DNA of 64,000 bases. It comes from PSRF01 sp051000815 (GTDB lineage Bacteria; Acidobacteriota; Blastocatellia; Pyrinomonadales; Pyrinomonadaceae). This document shows positions 8,022 through 16,788 of the stretch, in pieces; the first letter of the stretch is position 1, and each line of letters begins with the position of its first letter. The notes beneath the pieces were generated by a model. It ran no database searches. It saw only the letters and a list, made by a program, of their open reading frames with translations, and was not told the DNA's origin. A program made the position numbers and the translations under genes. The DNA lies in the NCBI GenBank assembly GCA_051000815.1, contig JBPCNX010000094.1:1-64000 (forward strand), written 5' to 3'.

Positions 8022-8198
8022 ATGAAAGCTTATGTCCTGACGTCTGGCGCAATCTTTGGTCTGCTAACTATCGCGCACGTGTTGCGAGTCCTCATGGAGA
8101 GGCACCTGGTCACTGATCCGGTATTCATTCTTTTCACGCTTATCTCAGCAGCGTTATCCATCTGGGCGTGGCGCGTGTTACGGCAGGCGAAACGATGA
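8022..8198 (+). CDS. small two-helix membrane protein
   Basis: A 58-residue protein with hydrophobic segments at about residues 4-20 and 32-50 and a charged end (RVLRQAKR). AAGGAGA at 8011-8017 fixes ATG 8022. It follows the OPT gene on the same strand by 49 bp, so co-transcription is possible. Function unknown. Confidence 0.6.
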   Translation: MKAYVLTSGAIFGLLTIAHVLRVLMERHLVTDPVFILFTLISAALSIWAWRVLRQAKR

Positions 8199-8369
8199 CC
8201 GGGTTACGAGCCTGTGGACGGAGGACGCCGGTTGCCCCCTTTGACTTGCTTGTTGAAATTGAAGGTTGTGTGTAATCGGGTGTCTCCCGAATACGTCGGA
8301 TTGCCACCACACTCTCTAAACCTGCCGCCCCTACCCCGTTGTCCGGTTTCTATCGCTTGCAACTTAACC

Positions 8370-8756
8370 ATGACTCTTACGGCGAAGCAGTTAGCCCAAT
8401 CAACACGCCGTCGGGAGCGGCTTGTTGAAATGTGCCGGACTCTACCTGAGGTCAAATACGAAATTGTTAGTGACGAACATATCGCCTTTCGCGTTCGCAA
8501 GAAGATATTTGCTTACTACCTTTTTGATCATCATGGCGACGGGATGATTGCCTTCTGCTGCAAGTCAAGCCTCAGTGAACAACGCCGACTGATCAGAGAC
8601 GATCCCGAAAGTTTTTTTGTGCCGGCTTATCTTGGTGCGAGGGGTTGGATCGCGATTCGGCTTGATCTTGACAGTGTTGATTGGGATATTGTCAGCGATC
8701 TTGCGCGACGAGCTTTTCAGTCAATCGCGCCGCGAAAGCTAGCGCTTATTGAATAG
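8370..8756 (+). CDS. MmcQ/YjbR family protein
   Basis: A 128-residue protein of the MmcQ/YjbR fold (PF04237). It shows the opening helix RRERLVEMCRTLPEVKYE, the strand HIAFRVRKKIFAYYLFD and the end YLGARGWIAIRLDLDSVDWD, where GARGWIAIRLD is the most diagnostic part. The fold resembles a double-wing DNA-binding domain and is often annotated as DNA-binding. Experimental roles are scarce. ATG 8370 is preferred; the frame is open upstream but reads as non-protein. Confidence 0.8.
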   Translation: MTLTAKQLAQSTRRRERLVEMCRTLPEVKYEIVSDEHIAFRVRKKIFAYYLFDHHGDGMIAFCCKSSLSEQRRLIRDDPESFFVPAYLGARGWIAIRLDLDSVDWDIVSDLARRAFQSIAPRKLALIE

Positions 8757-8833
8757 TTATAGTTGACGAAACATCGTGAAACGGCATCGTTAGTTTGTAG
8801 CAAGCTTTGGTCGGATGAGAAAGATAGAGCTAA

Positions 8834-9238
8834 ATGAAGCACCTCGTATTTGTTTACGGTACGTTGAGACGCGGTGGTGCGCGCTCGATGTCTATCAGAT
8901 TTCCCAATTCAAAATTCATTGCTGACGCTAAAGTCAGCGGCAGCCTTTATGATCTAGGTGCATATCCGGGCTTGCTGCTTAATGAATCGAACACGTTCGT
9001 TGTTGGCGAAGTCTATGAAGTTGATGATGAGACTCTGACTGAGTTGGACGACTTTGAAGCATCAAGCAATTATTTGCGGAAGCAGGTTGAAATCTCGCTT
9101 GGTGCCCACAGAACGACATGTTCGACTTATGAACCCAATCCTGAACTCTATTCCCCTCGTACGTTGATTACGTCAGGTGATTGGATTGAATATGCTAAGA
9201 CGAAAACAGACTGGCCTGACGAAAGCCGGAGTTATTAG
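8834..9238 (+). CDS. gamma-glutamylcyclotransferase-like (AIG2/GGCT) protein
   Basis: A 134-residue GGCT-fold protein. It begins HLVFVYGTLRRGG, the substrate-binding YGTL loop. It continues with the YPGLLL turn and VVGEVYEVDDETLTELDDFEA, in which a glutamate is the expected catalytic base. The family releases 5-oxoproline from gamma-glutamyl compounds, including glutathione products. The ending (KTDWPDESRSY) suggests complete length. Confidence 0.8.
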   Translation: MKHLVFVYGTLRRGGARSMSIRFPNSKFIADAKVSGSLYDLGAYPGLLLNESNTFVVGEVYEVDDETLTELDDFEASSNYLRKQVEISLGAHRTTCSTYEPNPELYSPRTLITSGDWIEYAKTKTDWPDESRSY

Positions 9239-9241
9239 CGA

Positions 9242-9310
9242 GTTTCGTGTATTTTCGTGGATCGTGTGATTAGGGACAGGATGGCGACGATCCACGAAAG
9301 CGCACGAAAC
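9242..9310. repeat. inverted CACGAA-type repeat, copy 1
   Basis: The arms at 9242-9265 and 9287-9310 pair at 21 of 24 positions; the core is TTTCGTGGATCG and its complement. Related stem-loops lie at 22751-22827 and 56360-56453, and a looser CACGAA-rich tract at 13829-13885. The pair lies in the 273-bp gap before the methyltransferase gene. Confidence 0.75.
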
Positions 9311-9374
9311 ATCACGAAGCATCAAGTCGATACCGGGGATCGCGGCGTTTCGCCAGGCCTCTGAGCAATGATTT

Positions 9375-9427
9375 GGAGTGCGGCAGCTTGTTTCCGCTCT
9401 TGAAAGCGCTGACAAGTCAGCGCACTC
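9375..9427. repeat. small stem-loop, GAGTGCG type
   Basis: GGAGTGCGGCAGCTTG and a complementary CAGCGCACTC end enclose a loop containing TCTTGAAAGCGCTGACAAG. It occupies the rest of the gap between 9239 and 9511 together with the CACGAA pair. It looks like another dispersed palindrome family; only this copy was seen in the window. Confidence 0.45.
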
Positions 9428-9511
9428 AATTGTCTCCCCTGAAGATCGCCGTTGGCAGCCTTTTGTCATGAGACTTTTATTACACGAGACCTCTATTAAA
9501 GGAGAAAAACT

Positions 9512-10330
9512 ATGAGTTCAGTTAGTCCTGAAATGGAATCTTTGAAAAGCCGACTCAAAGGCATGTGGATGTCTGGGAATTTCGGTGAAGTCGCAAAGCA
9601 CATTGAAGCGAGTGCAGAAGACTTTATCGCCCGCCTTGAGCTAAAGCCGGGCATGCGTGTGGTCGACGTGGCTTGCGGCAGCGGCAATCTGGCAATGCCC
9701 GCAGCGCGTGCGGGCGCAATCGTTACCGGTGTCGATATCGCCACGAATTTACTTGAACAGGCGCGGGCGCGGGCTGAATCCGAAGGCCTGACAATTCAGT
9801 TTGATGAAGGCGACGCCGAGAATTTGCCCTATGACGACGCGGCCTTCGATGTAGTCGTGAGTATGTTCGGAGCGATGTTCGCGCCCCGGCCAGAACTGGT
9901 CGCAGCCGAACTGGTTCGTGTTTGCCGACCTGGTGGTCGGATTGCTATGGCGAACTGGACACCGCAGGGATTCATCGGCGAAATGTTCAAAGTCACCGGC
10001 AAACATGTGCCGCCACCGCCCAGTATGCCGTCACCTCTCAAGTGGGGGGACGAGGAAACTGTGCGCGAACGCCTGCGAGATGGAATTGGGGATTTACAAT
10101 TGACGAAGCGGATGTGTCAGTTCAAATATCCCTTTCCACCTGAAGAGGTCGTTGAATTCTTCCGGAGATACTACGGTCCAACGCAACGAGCGTTCGATGC
10201 ACTCGATAGCGACGGGCAGGCTGCGTTAAGAAAAGACCTGGAGCAACTGTGGTCGGAACACAATCAAGCAACAGACAACACGACGTTCGGTGAAGGAGAG
10301 TACCTGGAAGTTGTAGCAACAAGAAGCTAA
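9512..10330 (+). CDS. class I SAM-dependent methyltransferase
   Basis: A 272-residue Rossmann-type methyltransferase. Motif I is VVDVACGSGNLA, the acidic end of strand 2 is GVDIATNLLEQAR, motif II is EGDAENLPYDDAAFDVVVSMFGAMF, and VCRPGGRIAMANWTP is the motif III region. The C-terminal part (PPEEVVEFFRRYYGP) resembles UbiE/Coq5-like ubiquinone methyltransferase relatives. The substrate is unknown. AAAGGAGA directly upstream supports ATG 9512. Confidence 0.85.
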   Translation: MSSVSPEMESLKSRLKGMWMSGNFGEVAKHIEASAEDFIARLELKPGMRVVDVACGSGNLAMPAARAGAIVTGVDIATNLLEQARARAESEGLTIQFDEGDAENLPYDDAAFDVVVSMFGAMFAPRPELVAAELVRVCRPGGRIAMANWTPQGFIGEMFKVTGKHVPPPPSMPSPLKWGDEETVRERLRDGIGDLQLTKRMCQFKYPFPPEEVVEFFRRYYGPTQRAFDALDSDGQAALRKDLEQLWSEHNQATDNTTFGEGEYLEVVATRS

Positions 10331-10334
10331 CTCA

Positions 10335-10365
10335 TTGGCGATTGGCGATTGCCAATTGCCAATTA
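10335..10365. repeat. GCCAATTGCC tandem/palindromic tract
   Basis: ATTGGCGATTGGCGATTG followed by CCAATTGCCAATT: short units in one orientation meeting their complement. Related tracts occur at 35066-35098, 41175-41201 and 54272-54306. It lies just after the methyltransferase stop. Confidence 0.6.
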
Positions 10366-10520
10366 GAGTTTTCGGATTGGTGTTTAAGGAATGGAAATCT
10401 CAATTCGGTGCGAGAATCTGTGGGGGTAACTCGACTAAAGCGGTAGTCACGTTGCTACCGCAAAGGGTAGGCCTTCAAACTTTTCTCAACGAACTCTTCT
10501 TGAAAACAAGGAGGATCGCT

Positions 10521-10853
10521 ATGAAGAACAGACTTTATCTGTTGCTTGTTCTGGTTGGATTACTGTGTCTCGCCGCGTGGACGACGCACGCACAGTTACA
10601 GAAGAGTAGTACGAGGCAGGCTTGGGAATACCAGGAAGTTCAACTCCCTTCCAATGAAAACGCGACAGCAGCACTTAACCGGCTCGGTGCTCAGGGTTGG
10701 GAGTTAGTGGGAGTTACTTCAGGGTGCCCGAGTTCTATTGTGTCAGCCGGCTCCTGTGGCTATTGGGCCTACGTGAAACGGGCGAGGGCCTCGTCCGCCA
10801 GGGTGAGCGCCGGTACAGCCGGTCTCTTGATGCGCCAGCGTAGCTCTCGTTAA
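10521..10853 (+). CDS. secreted DUF4177-like protein
   Basis: A 110-residue protein with a signal peptide (LYLLLVLVGLLCLAAW, cleaved near THAQ). A small domain follows, containing AWEYQEVQLPS, AALNRLGAQGWELVGVTSG and YWAYVKRA. The WEY...LN.LGAQGWELV...Y..KR pattern is that of DUF4177-type small proteins, of unknown function. Two cysteines (GCPSS, GSCGYW) may pair. AAGGAGG at 10508-10514 fixes ATG 10521; the longer upstream frame overlaps repeat sequence and is rejected. Confidence 0.65.
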   Translation: MKNRLYLLLVLVGLLCLAAWTTHAQLQKSSTRQAWEYQEVQLPSNENATAALNRLGAQGWELVGVTSGCPSSIVSAGSCGYWAYVKRARASSARVSAGTAGLLMRQRSSR

Positions 10854-10872
10854 TTCGGAGTGGAAAACAATT

Positions 10873-11451
10873 ATGCAGCATCCAAAATCCTTAGACAGCA
10901 GCTCAGCCGTCGCTGCCAGGCCCGCTTATATCTCGCACTACGGCATCCGCGCGCAACGATACAAAGAGATGATCCAGTGGTACATGACTGTCTTCCGCGC
11001 GAAGATTCAGCATGAAAACGAATTCCTCGCCTTCATGACCTTCGACGAAGAGCATCACCGGCTCGTGATCTTTGAAGATTCCGCAACAGTAGCGAAGCCG
11101 GCGAACGCTGCCGGGATCGATCACATAGGCTACGGGTTTGCGAGATTTGGCGACCTGGTTGCGACTTACGAACGTCTAAAGGCTGAAGGCATTATCCCCT
11201 TCCTGCCGTTGAATCACAGGTTCACCACCTCGCTCTACTATCGCGATCCGGATGCCAACGAGGTGGAATTAAGCGTGGATAATTTCGCCACCAAGGAGGA
11301 GTGTGAGGCCTTCGTTAGGGGTGAACAGATGGCTGAGATCGGCAGACCGCCTTTCGGCTATCCCTTCGATCCGGATGAACTCGCTAGGATGTATCATCAG
11401 GGTGTACCGGAAGAGAGATTAGCGAGGATAGGGTTGCCCGAGAACCAGTAA
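10873..11451 (+). CDS. VOC family (glyoxalase/extradiol dioxygenase-like) protein
   Basis: A 192-residue protein with two beta-alpha-beta-beta-beta modules of the vicinal-oxygen-chelate fold. The first begins ISHYGIRAQRYKEMIQWYMTVF. The second has DHIGYGFARFGDLVATYERL and ends SLYYRDPDANEVELSVDNF. Histidines at the start of each module and the glutamate in NEVEL are placed as metal ligands of catechol 2,3-dioxygenase-like enzymes. The C-terminal 40 residues (FGYPFDPDELARMYHQG) are typical of biphenyl-2,3-diol dioxygenase-like proteins. The substrate is not known. Confidence 0.8.
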   Translation: MQHPKSLDSSSAVAARPAYISHYGIRAQRYKEMIQWYMTVFRAKIQHENEFLAFMTFDEEHHRLVIFEDSATVAKPANAAGIDHIGYGFARFGDLVATYERLKAEGIIPFLPLNHRFTTSLYYRDPDANEVELSVDNFATKEECEAFVRGEQMAEIGRPPFGYPFDPDELARMYHQGVPEERLARIGLPENQ

Positions 11452-11517
11452 AACAGCTTGCGCCCTCGGACAGGCTTTATGCAATTTTGGTCAAGATTCG
11501 GAGATACCCTTCAATGT

Positions 11518-11635
11518 CAGAACCGGGAGCGGTAGCGACCGGGTCTAGGAGCATGACCGTTGACCAGCGGCAAATCCAGTTTTCTTATTAGTTGACTGCT
11601 GCACCCTGACCCGGTCGCTACAGCTCCCGGCTCTG
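11518..11635. repeat. long inverted repeat, family B, copy 1
   Basis: A 28-bp arm at 11518-11545 (core GGGAGCGGTAGCGACCGGG) pairs with 11608-11635 with two mismatches, enclosing a 62-bp loop. It fills most of the 11452-11804 gap. The second copy, with a perfect 25-bp stem, is at 36256-36394. Confidence 0.9.
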
Positions 11636-11804
11636 ATATTGAGCTGTAACGAACCTAATGTGACCAGACTGCATCAGTACGTATTCCTTGGTTGATTGAC
11701 ATGGCCGTTGGCCTTAGCATAAGAGCACAGCTGCCCTCAGGGCGTTGTGGACAAAAAACAGTCGACCACCTTTTAGTTCCCTGCCCCCGAAAGGAGAAAA
11801 ACCT

Positions 11805-13592
11805 TTGAAACGCACCCTTCGAGTTTTCCCACTATTAATTGCAACCATTCTCGTCGGCATTTTTTGGCAAACCAACTCTGCGAATGCGCAAGAGGGACAT
11901 CAGACCCATACCCACTCCCACGATCCTTCGGAAAAGCTGGGGCAGGTGAACTTCAAAATCTCCTGTAACCCGCAAGCGCAGAAGCAATTCAATCACGCCG
12001 TCGCCTGGCTCCATTCTTTCGAGTATGAAGAGGCGGAAAAGGCGTTCAGTGAAGTTACGGTCACTGACCCGCGCTGCGGCATGGGTTACTGGGGCATTGC
12101 CGTGAGCAACTACCATCCTCTCTGGGCGCCTCCGACCGAGGAACAATTGCAGAAGGCAACGAGTGCGGTGGAAAAGGCGAAAGCCCTCGGCGCAAGTACG
12201 CAACGCGAGCGAGATTACATCGCAGCGATTGACGTGTTTTACAAAGACGCTGACAAGCTTGACCACAGAACGCGGTCGTTTGCTTACAGTGAAGCGATGA
12301 AGCAGCTTCACCAGCGCCATCCGTCAGACCGTGAAGCCGGGGTCTTCTATTCCTTGACGCTTGTCGCTACTGGAATGATGGCGAATGACAAGACCTACAC
12401 GCGAGAAAAGGAAGCCGCTCAAATTCTGAACCGCGTTCTGGCGCGTGAACCGCAGCATCCCGGCGTTACGCACTACATCATTCACAGCTACGACTATCCA
12501 GCGCTAGCCGAATTGGCCCTACCTGCCGCACGCAGTTACGCGAAGATCGCGCCCGCGTCAGCCCACGCGCAGCACATGCCGTCACATATTTTCACGCGGC
12601 TGGGTTTGTGGCCGGAAGGGATTCGATCAAACCTCGATGCCAGGGCGGCCGCGAAGGCATTTGCCGTCAGAAACCGTATGTCCGGCGCCTGGGATGAAGA
12701 GCTTCACGCGATGGATTATCTGGCTTACGCCTACTTGCAAGGCGCGCAGGACAAGAAGGCCTGGGGCGTGCTCGATGAGTTGAACAAGATTCAGAAAGTT
12801 GAGCCTGAGAGTTTCAAGGTGGCGTATGCCGCCGCGGCTATCTCCGCGCGCTATGCGCTCGAACGGCGACAGTGGAAGGAAGCTGCCAAACTGGAACTGC
12901 CTGGAGGAGACGCGAGCGTGGGCATCTCCTCCGCTTCTGGGATCGCGGGCGTCTCGCCCGCCGGTAATTATTGGAGATCATTTCCCTGGCAAAGCTTTCG
13001 CTGGGCCGTAGCCCACATTCACTATGCGCGAGCGATTGGCGCTGCGCGCACCGGCGACACGAATTCAGCGCGCAACGATGTTGAGAAACTAACTGCGATT
13101 CGGGGATCGTTGATTGTCGCGAAGGGCGATTACGATTGGGCTGGTCAGGTTGAGATCGAACGACTAGTTGCCTCCGCCTGGCTCGAGTACGCCGAAGGCA
13201 AGCACGAAGAATCGCTCCGGCTGATGCGCGCGGCGGCGGACCTGGATGATGCAACTGACAAACATCCTGTGACGCCTGGGGCAATTCTTCCCGCACGCGA
13301 GCACCTCGGCGAGCTACTGCTGGAGCTGAAACAACCGCTACTGGCCTTGCAGGAATTCGAGACATCACTCCGTAGCGCACCCAACCGATTCAATGGGCTC
13401 TACGGCGCTGCCCGCGCAGCAAGATTTGCAGCGGATCAAAGCAAGCTTGCGTCAGATCGAAAAAAGGCGATGACTTACTATGGGAAACTTGTGACGCTGT
13501 CCCGCGACGCCGACAGCCCAAGGCCGGAGATCGAGGAAGCTAAAGCGTTCCTCGCCGGCGTGAACGTGAAGGACTCTGCGAGTACAAATTGA
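11805..13592 (+). CDS. secreted TPR-repeat protein
   Basis: About 595 residues with a signal peptide (FPLLIATILVGIFWQ..., cleavage after ANA). The mature part starts with a His-rich stretch (HQTHTHSHD). Tetratricopeptide-like helical pairs follow, including HAVAWLHSFEYEEAEKAF with MGYWGIAVSNYHPLW, and more near the C-terminus (LLLELKQPLLALQEFETSL). Such proteins are common in Acidobacteriota and probably act as extracytoplasmic scaffolds. TTG 11805 is chosen because AAAGGAGA lies 7 nt upstream and the signal peptide follows at once. Residues 379-386 (GIAGVSPA) are encoded by a dispersed repeat. Confidence 0.75.
   Translation: MKRTLRVFPLLIATILVGIFWQTNSANAQEGHQTHTHSHDPSEKLGQVNFKISCNPQAQKQFNHAVAWLHSFEYEEAEKAFSEVTVTDPRCGMGYWGIAVSNYHPLWAPPTEEQLQKATSAVEKAKALGASTQRERDYIAAIDVFYKDADKLDHRTRSFAYSEAMKQLHQRHPSDREAGVFYSLTLVATGMMANDKTYTREKEAAQILNRVLAREPQHPGVTHYIIHSYDYPALAELALPAARSYAKIAPASAHAQHMPSHIFTRLGLWPEGIRSNLDARAAAKAFAVRNRMSGAWDEELHAMDYLAYAYLQGAQDKKAWGVLDELNKIQKVEPESFKVAYAAAAISARYALERRQWKEAAKLELPGGDASVGISSASGIAGVSPAGNYWRSFPWQSFRWAVAHIHYARAIGAARTGDTNSARNDVEKLTAIRGSLIVAKGDYDWAGQVEIERLVASAWLEYAEGKHEESLRLMRAAADLDDATDKHPVTPGAILPAREHLGELLLELKQPLLALQEFETSLRSAPNRFNGLYGAARAARFAADQSKLASDRKKAMTYYGKLVTLSRDADSPRPEIEEAKAFLAGVNVKDSASTN
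12941..12961. repeat. short in-frame repeat, family G, inside the TPR gene
   Basis: GATCGCGGGCGTCTCGCCCG encodes GIAGVSPA. The same arm, with few changes, bounds the longer in-frame elements in lhr at 58135-58270 and 56954-57082. The neighbouring residues (GDASVGISSAS) are low-complexity, as expected for an insertion in a loop. Confidence 0.6.
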
Positions 13593-13631
13593 GCAATCCC
13601 CCATGCCTCGCCTCAAGACTGAAAGAGGTTG

Positions 13632-13809
13632 ATTCCGGCTATGCCGCTGGAGTTGGCTTCGCGGCGGTGGCTTTGCCCCGCCGCAAGCAGCTCTCTGACT
13701 TCGGCTCTGGGCTACGCTCCTTGGCTTCAATTTTTTGGCTGATCCAGCAACAGAAAGAAACTTACTTGGGGGCAAAGCCACCGCCGCACATCCGGCGGCA
13801 TAGCCGAAT
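13632..13809. repeat. long stem-loop repeat, family C, copy 1
   Basis: The left arm (from 13632, with GCGGCGGTGGCTTTGCCCC) pairs with the right arm at 13769-13809 (GGGGCAAAGCCACCGCCGCA and on to GCCGAAT). Together they make a stem of about 40 bp with a short extra piece in the left arm. Copies are at 18543-18741 and 51523-51722. It occupies the 13593-13910 gap with a CACGAA-rich tract at 13829-13885; no gene is seen there. Confidence 0.9.
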
Positions 13810-13910
13810 CGACCTCAGCAGGCAAACTGAAAACACCACGAAGACCCACGAAATGCACCAAGCATTCACGTTGGTTCGTACATAGGAAAGAAAGGTAAAC
13901 GTGTCGGATC

Positions 13911-14879
13911 ATGAAAATGCTTGAAGGCAAAGTGGCGTTAGTCGCAGGTGCAACTCGTGGCGCGGGACGTGGCATCGCCATCGAACTGGGTGCGGCGGGA
14001 GCGACTGTGTACTGCACTGGCCGCAGTACGCGCACGCAACTTTCTGAGATCAATCGCCCTGAAACAATTGAAGAGACGGCGGAACTCGTGACGCAAGCAG
14101 CCTTACAATCAGGAGCAGACGACAGGGAATCAGGAGCAGGAGGCAACGGCAGTCGGCAGGGCGGCGGTGGGATTGCCGTGCAGGTCGATCACTTGGATCC
14201 GGGGCAAGTAGAAGCACTCGTGGCGAGGATCGAGCGCGAGCAGGGTCGACTCGATATCCTCGTCAACGATATTTGGGGCGGGGATTTGTTAACTGAGTGG
14301 CACAAGCCTGTTTGGGAACACTCACTTGATAAAGGGCTGCACTTGCTGCGACTCGCGATTGACACACACATCATCACCAGTCACTTCGCACTGCCACTCT
14401 TGATCAAGAATCCGGGCGGACTTGTAGTCGAGGTGACGGACGGCACCGCCGAATACAACGCCGCAAAGTACCGTCTGTCTCTGTTCTATGATCTCGCCAA
14501 GACCTCGCTCATCCGAATTGCCTGGGCCCTCGCACAAGAATTGAAACCGCACAAGGGCACCGCCGTTGCTCTCACTCCCGGTTGGTTGCGTTCCGAACAA
14601 ATGCTGGATAACTACGGCGTGACAGAAGCAAATTGGCGTGATGCCCCTAAGAAGCAGCCGCACTTCATCATCACCGAAACGCCGCGTTACGTGGGCCGTG
14701 CCGTGGCCGCACTCGCAGCCGATCCTGATGTCGCTCGCTGGAGTGGCGAGTCGGTTTCAAGTGGCCAGCTGGCAAAGGTCTATGGCTTCACCGATCTGGA
14801 TGGATCTCAGCCCGACGCCTGGCGCTACGTCGTTGAAGTCCAGGATGCCGGCAAACCAGCAGATGCGACCGGATACTGA
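13911..14879 (+). CDS. SDR family oxidoreductase
   Basis: A 322-residue short-chain dehydrogenase. The NAD(P)-binding motif is GATRGAGRGIAIELG near residues 13-27, with YCTGRSTRTQ after strand 2. The active-site region reads VEVTDGTAEYNAAKYRLSLFYDLAK; the usual YxxxK is partly preserved as YNAAK/YRLSLFYDLAK. DHLDPGQVEALVARIEREQGRLDILVNDIWGGD matches a subgroup of SDRs of unknown substrate. Residues of about 66-86 (GADDRESGAGGNGSRQGG) are an unusual Gly/Ser-rich stretch before GIAVQVDH and look like inserted repeat sequence. No good ribosome site is seen; the second Met (13917) is also possible. Confidence 0.8.
   Translation: MKMLEGKVALVAGATRGAGRGIAIELGAAGATVYCTGRSTRTQLSEINRPETIEETAELVTQAALQSGADDRESGAGGNGSRQGGGGIAVQVDHLDPGQVEALVARIEREQGRLDILVNDIWGGDLLTEWHKPVWEHSLDKGLHLLRLAIDTHIITSHFALPLLIKNPGGLVVEVTDGTAEYNAAKYRLSLFYDLAKTSLIRIAWALAQELKPHKGTAVALTPGWLRSEQMLDNYGVTEANWRDAPKKQPHFIITETPRYVGRAVAALAADPDVARWSGESVSSGQLAKVYGFTDLDGSQPDAWRYVVEVQDAGKPADATGY
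14107..14162. repeat. low-complexity in-frame insertion in the SDR gene
   Basis: Short direct units (TCAGGAGCAG twice, then GGCAACGGCAGTCGGCAGG) encode about 19 extra Gly/Ser/Asp residues where SDRs of this type normally pass directly from the ELVT helix to the GIAV strand. The GGCAGT-like units resemble the complement of the ACTGCCT tandem array at 22932. Confidence 0.4.
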
Positions 14880-15016
14880 TAGACTAAACAGGCTCAACAG
14901 ACGTTAGGGCACCACTAGACCGTGCCATCCAACGAGCGGCCAAGTAATCGAACTGACACCAGACGAAGTACCAGATGTAAGGCAACGGAGCGGTGAAAGC
15001 GTAATAACGGATCACT

Positions 15017-16063
15017 ATGGCAGATCAAAATAAAAAGATCCGTTGGTGGTTGTTGCTTTTGGTGACCACCATCGCTCTTTACCTTTGCTGGCTCATGGTG
15101 AAGCCTTTCGCCGCCGTGTTGGCGTGGGCCACGGTGCTGGTGATCGTCTTCTATCCGGTTCACCAACGACTGGTACGCAAGACCAAGCGGCCCGCGCTAA
15201 GTGCGTTGTTGTCGTGCGTGCTGGTAATCCTCACGATCCTGGTACCGGTTGCGCTAGTGACATTTGCCGTGCTTAGGGAATTATCCGGAGCCGCGGACAG
15301 CTTGCAGGCAGGCCTCGCAGCCTTACTCGATCCAAATTCACCACTGACCGGACGGCCGCTGCGGTGGCTCAGCCGCTTCGTAGATGTGGAACAGCTGAGC
15401 TCACAAGGGCAAATCGTCGAGTGGTTGAAAGGAAAGAGTGGCGCAATCGCCGGTCAAACTCTCGGTTTTCTTGGTGGCGCATTAGGCATAGTCGTGCAGA
15501 TGTTTTTCGTTGTCTTCACGATGTACTACCTGTTTCGTGACAGTGATCGAATTTTCGGAGCCATAAGAGATGCATTACCACTTGAAAAGAAAGAGGCCGA
15601 AGATATTTTGGCAAGGACGCGCGACGTGGTGGGTGCCAGCGTCTACGGTCTCTTCAGCATCGCCATCATCCAGGGGACGCTGGGTGGTCTGGCCTTCTGG
15701 GTTCTCGGGTTGCCTTCTGCGATCGTCTGGGGCGTGGCAATGATTTTCCTCTCGATGATTCCGATGCTGGGAGCGTTCCTCGTCTGGGTTCCGGCAGCAA
15801 TCTACCTTTTCGCAACCGGCCAATACCTGAAAGGAATCTTTCTGGTCCTGTGGGGAACTCTGGTCATCGGCATGATCGATAACTTTCTAAGGCCGAAGCT
15901 GGTCGGCGGCCGCACCAAGCTGCACGAGCTTTTAATCTTCTTTGCCGTGCTCGGAGGCTTGCAGGTCTTTGGTGTATTGGGAATCGTGCTCGGTCCGGTT
16001 GTACTCGCGATTACGCTCGCCTTAGTAGACGTGTTCCGCGCCGCCGATCGCGCCAATAGCTAA
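15017..16063 (+). CDS. AI-2E family transporter (PerM/TqsA-like)
   Basis: A 348-residue inner-membrane protein of the AI-2 exporter superfamily (PF01594). It has paired N-terminal helices (WWLLLLVTTIALYLCWLMVKPFAAVLAWATVLVIVF) and a soluble middle segment. The conserved MYYLFRDSDRIF element is followed by the late helices with MIFLSMIPMLGAFLVW and LVIGMIDNFLRPKLVGGR. These motifs and the length are typical. Family members export autoinducer-2 or other small molecules, or act as Na/H antiporters; the substrate is unknown. A SnoaL-like gene follows after 19 bp. Confidence 0.9.
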   Translation: MADQNKKIRWWLLLLVTTIALYLCWLMVKPFAAVLAWATVLVIVFYPVHQRLVRKTKRPALSALLSCVLVILTILVPVALVTFAVLRELSGAADSLQAGLAALLDPNSPLTGRPLRWLSRFVDVEQLSSQGQIVEWLKGKSGAIAGQTLGFLGGALGIVVQMFFVVFTMYYLFRDSDRIFGAIRDALPLEKKEAEDILARTRDVVGASVYGLFSIAIIQGTLGGLAFWVLGLPSAIVWGVAMIFLSMIPMLGAFLVWVPAAIYLFATGQYLKGIFLVLWGTLVIGMIDNFLRPKLVGGRTKLHELLIFFAVLGGLQVFGVLGIVLGPVVLAITLALVDVFRAADRANS

Positions 16064-16082
16064 TCAGTTAGAGTACGAACCC

Positions 16083-16436
16083 ATGAGCCAGAATAAGGAA
16101 ACGGTGAAGCAGGATATGGACGCTTTCAACAGGACTGATCACCCGGAGATCTTGTCTTGTCTCACGGAGGACGTTGAATGGGTGATACCTGGCGCGTTCC
16201 ATGTCATAGGCAAAGAAGCGTTTGACAATGAAATTGAAAATGACGCTTTCGTAGGAAGCCCCACGATCAAAGTCACTCGCATGACTGAAGAGGATGACGT
16301 AGTAGTAGCCGAAGGCATTGTGAACCGCGCGAAGCGAGATGGCGGTTACTTGAACGCTGTCTTCTGCGATGTTTTCGTAATGCAGGACGCAAAGATAAAG
16401 CACCTGACTTCTTACTTGATGGAAGTTAAGGCGTAG
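16083..16436 (+). CDS. SnoaL-like/NTF2-fold protein
   Basis: A 117-residue cytoplasmic NTF2-like domain. It shows KQDMDAFNRTDHPEILSCLTEDVEWVIPG at the start, VIGKEAFDNEIENDAF, and the final strands FCDVFVMQDAKIKHLTSYLM. This is the layout of ketosteroid-isomerase-like SnoaL proteins. The HVIGKEAF segment is typical. It follows the AI-2E gene closely and may share its transcript. Confidence 0.75.
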   Translation: MSQNKETVKQDMDAFNRTDHPEILSCLTEDVEWVIPGAFHVIGKEAFDNEIENDAFVGSPTIKVTRMTEEDDVVVAEGIVNRAKRDGGYLNAVFCDVFVMQDAKIKHLTSYLMEVKA

Positions 16437-16512
16437 AAGAAAACGCGGAAAGCGGGTGAAAGCGATCGCCCGCGCATTTGCGTTAAGGGCGGTGCACAAA
16501 GAGTAGCGAATG

Positions 16513-16681
16513 CAGTCCCGCGGAGCGGGACGACTGATAATAGCCCAGCAGTTTCACTGCTGGGATAAAGCACGGTGATTTGAATTAGTCCGCGCAGCGG
16601 ACGGCTGAAATTAAAATTCAGTCGTCCGTTTCACGGACTCGGTACCTTTGGCTCGCTACCCCAGCACTAAAGTGCTGGGCG
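16513..16681. repeat. cluster of stem-loops, family E (GTCCGCGGAGCGGAC type)
   Basis: Four hairpins lie in series: CAGTCCCGCGGAGCGGGACG, AGCCCAGCAG/CTGCTGGGA, GTCCGCGCAGCGGAC paired to GTCCGTTTCACGGAC further on, and CCCAGCACT/AGTGCTGGG. They fill the 16437-16788 gap. A related pair lies at 22848-22907 and a single arm at about 41460-41475. No protein gene is seen here. Confidence 0.75.
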
Positions 16682-16788
16682 AATGTGTTCGTAGATCGTT
16701 TCCTTGATGCGGTAAGCTTATGCGGAGTTCGCCCCTCGCAAAATATAGTGCGGAATCGACAGTTCTATTCACTTCAATAAACAGAACC

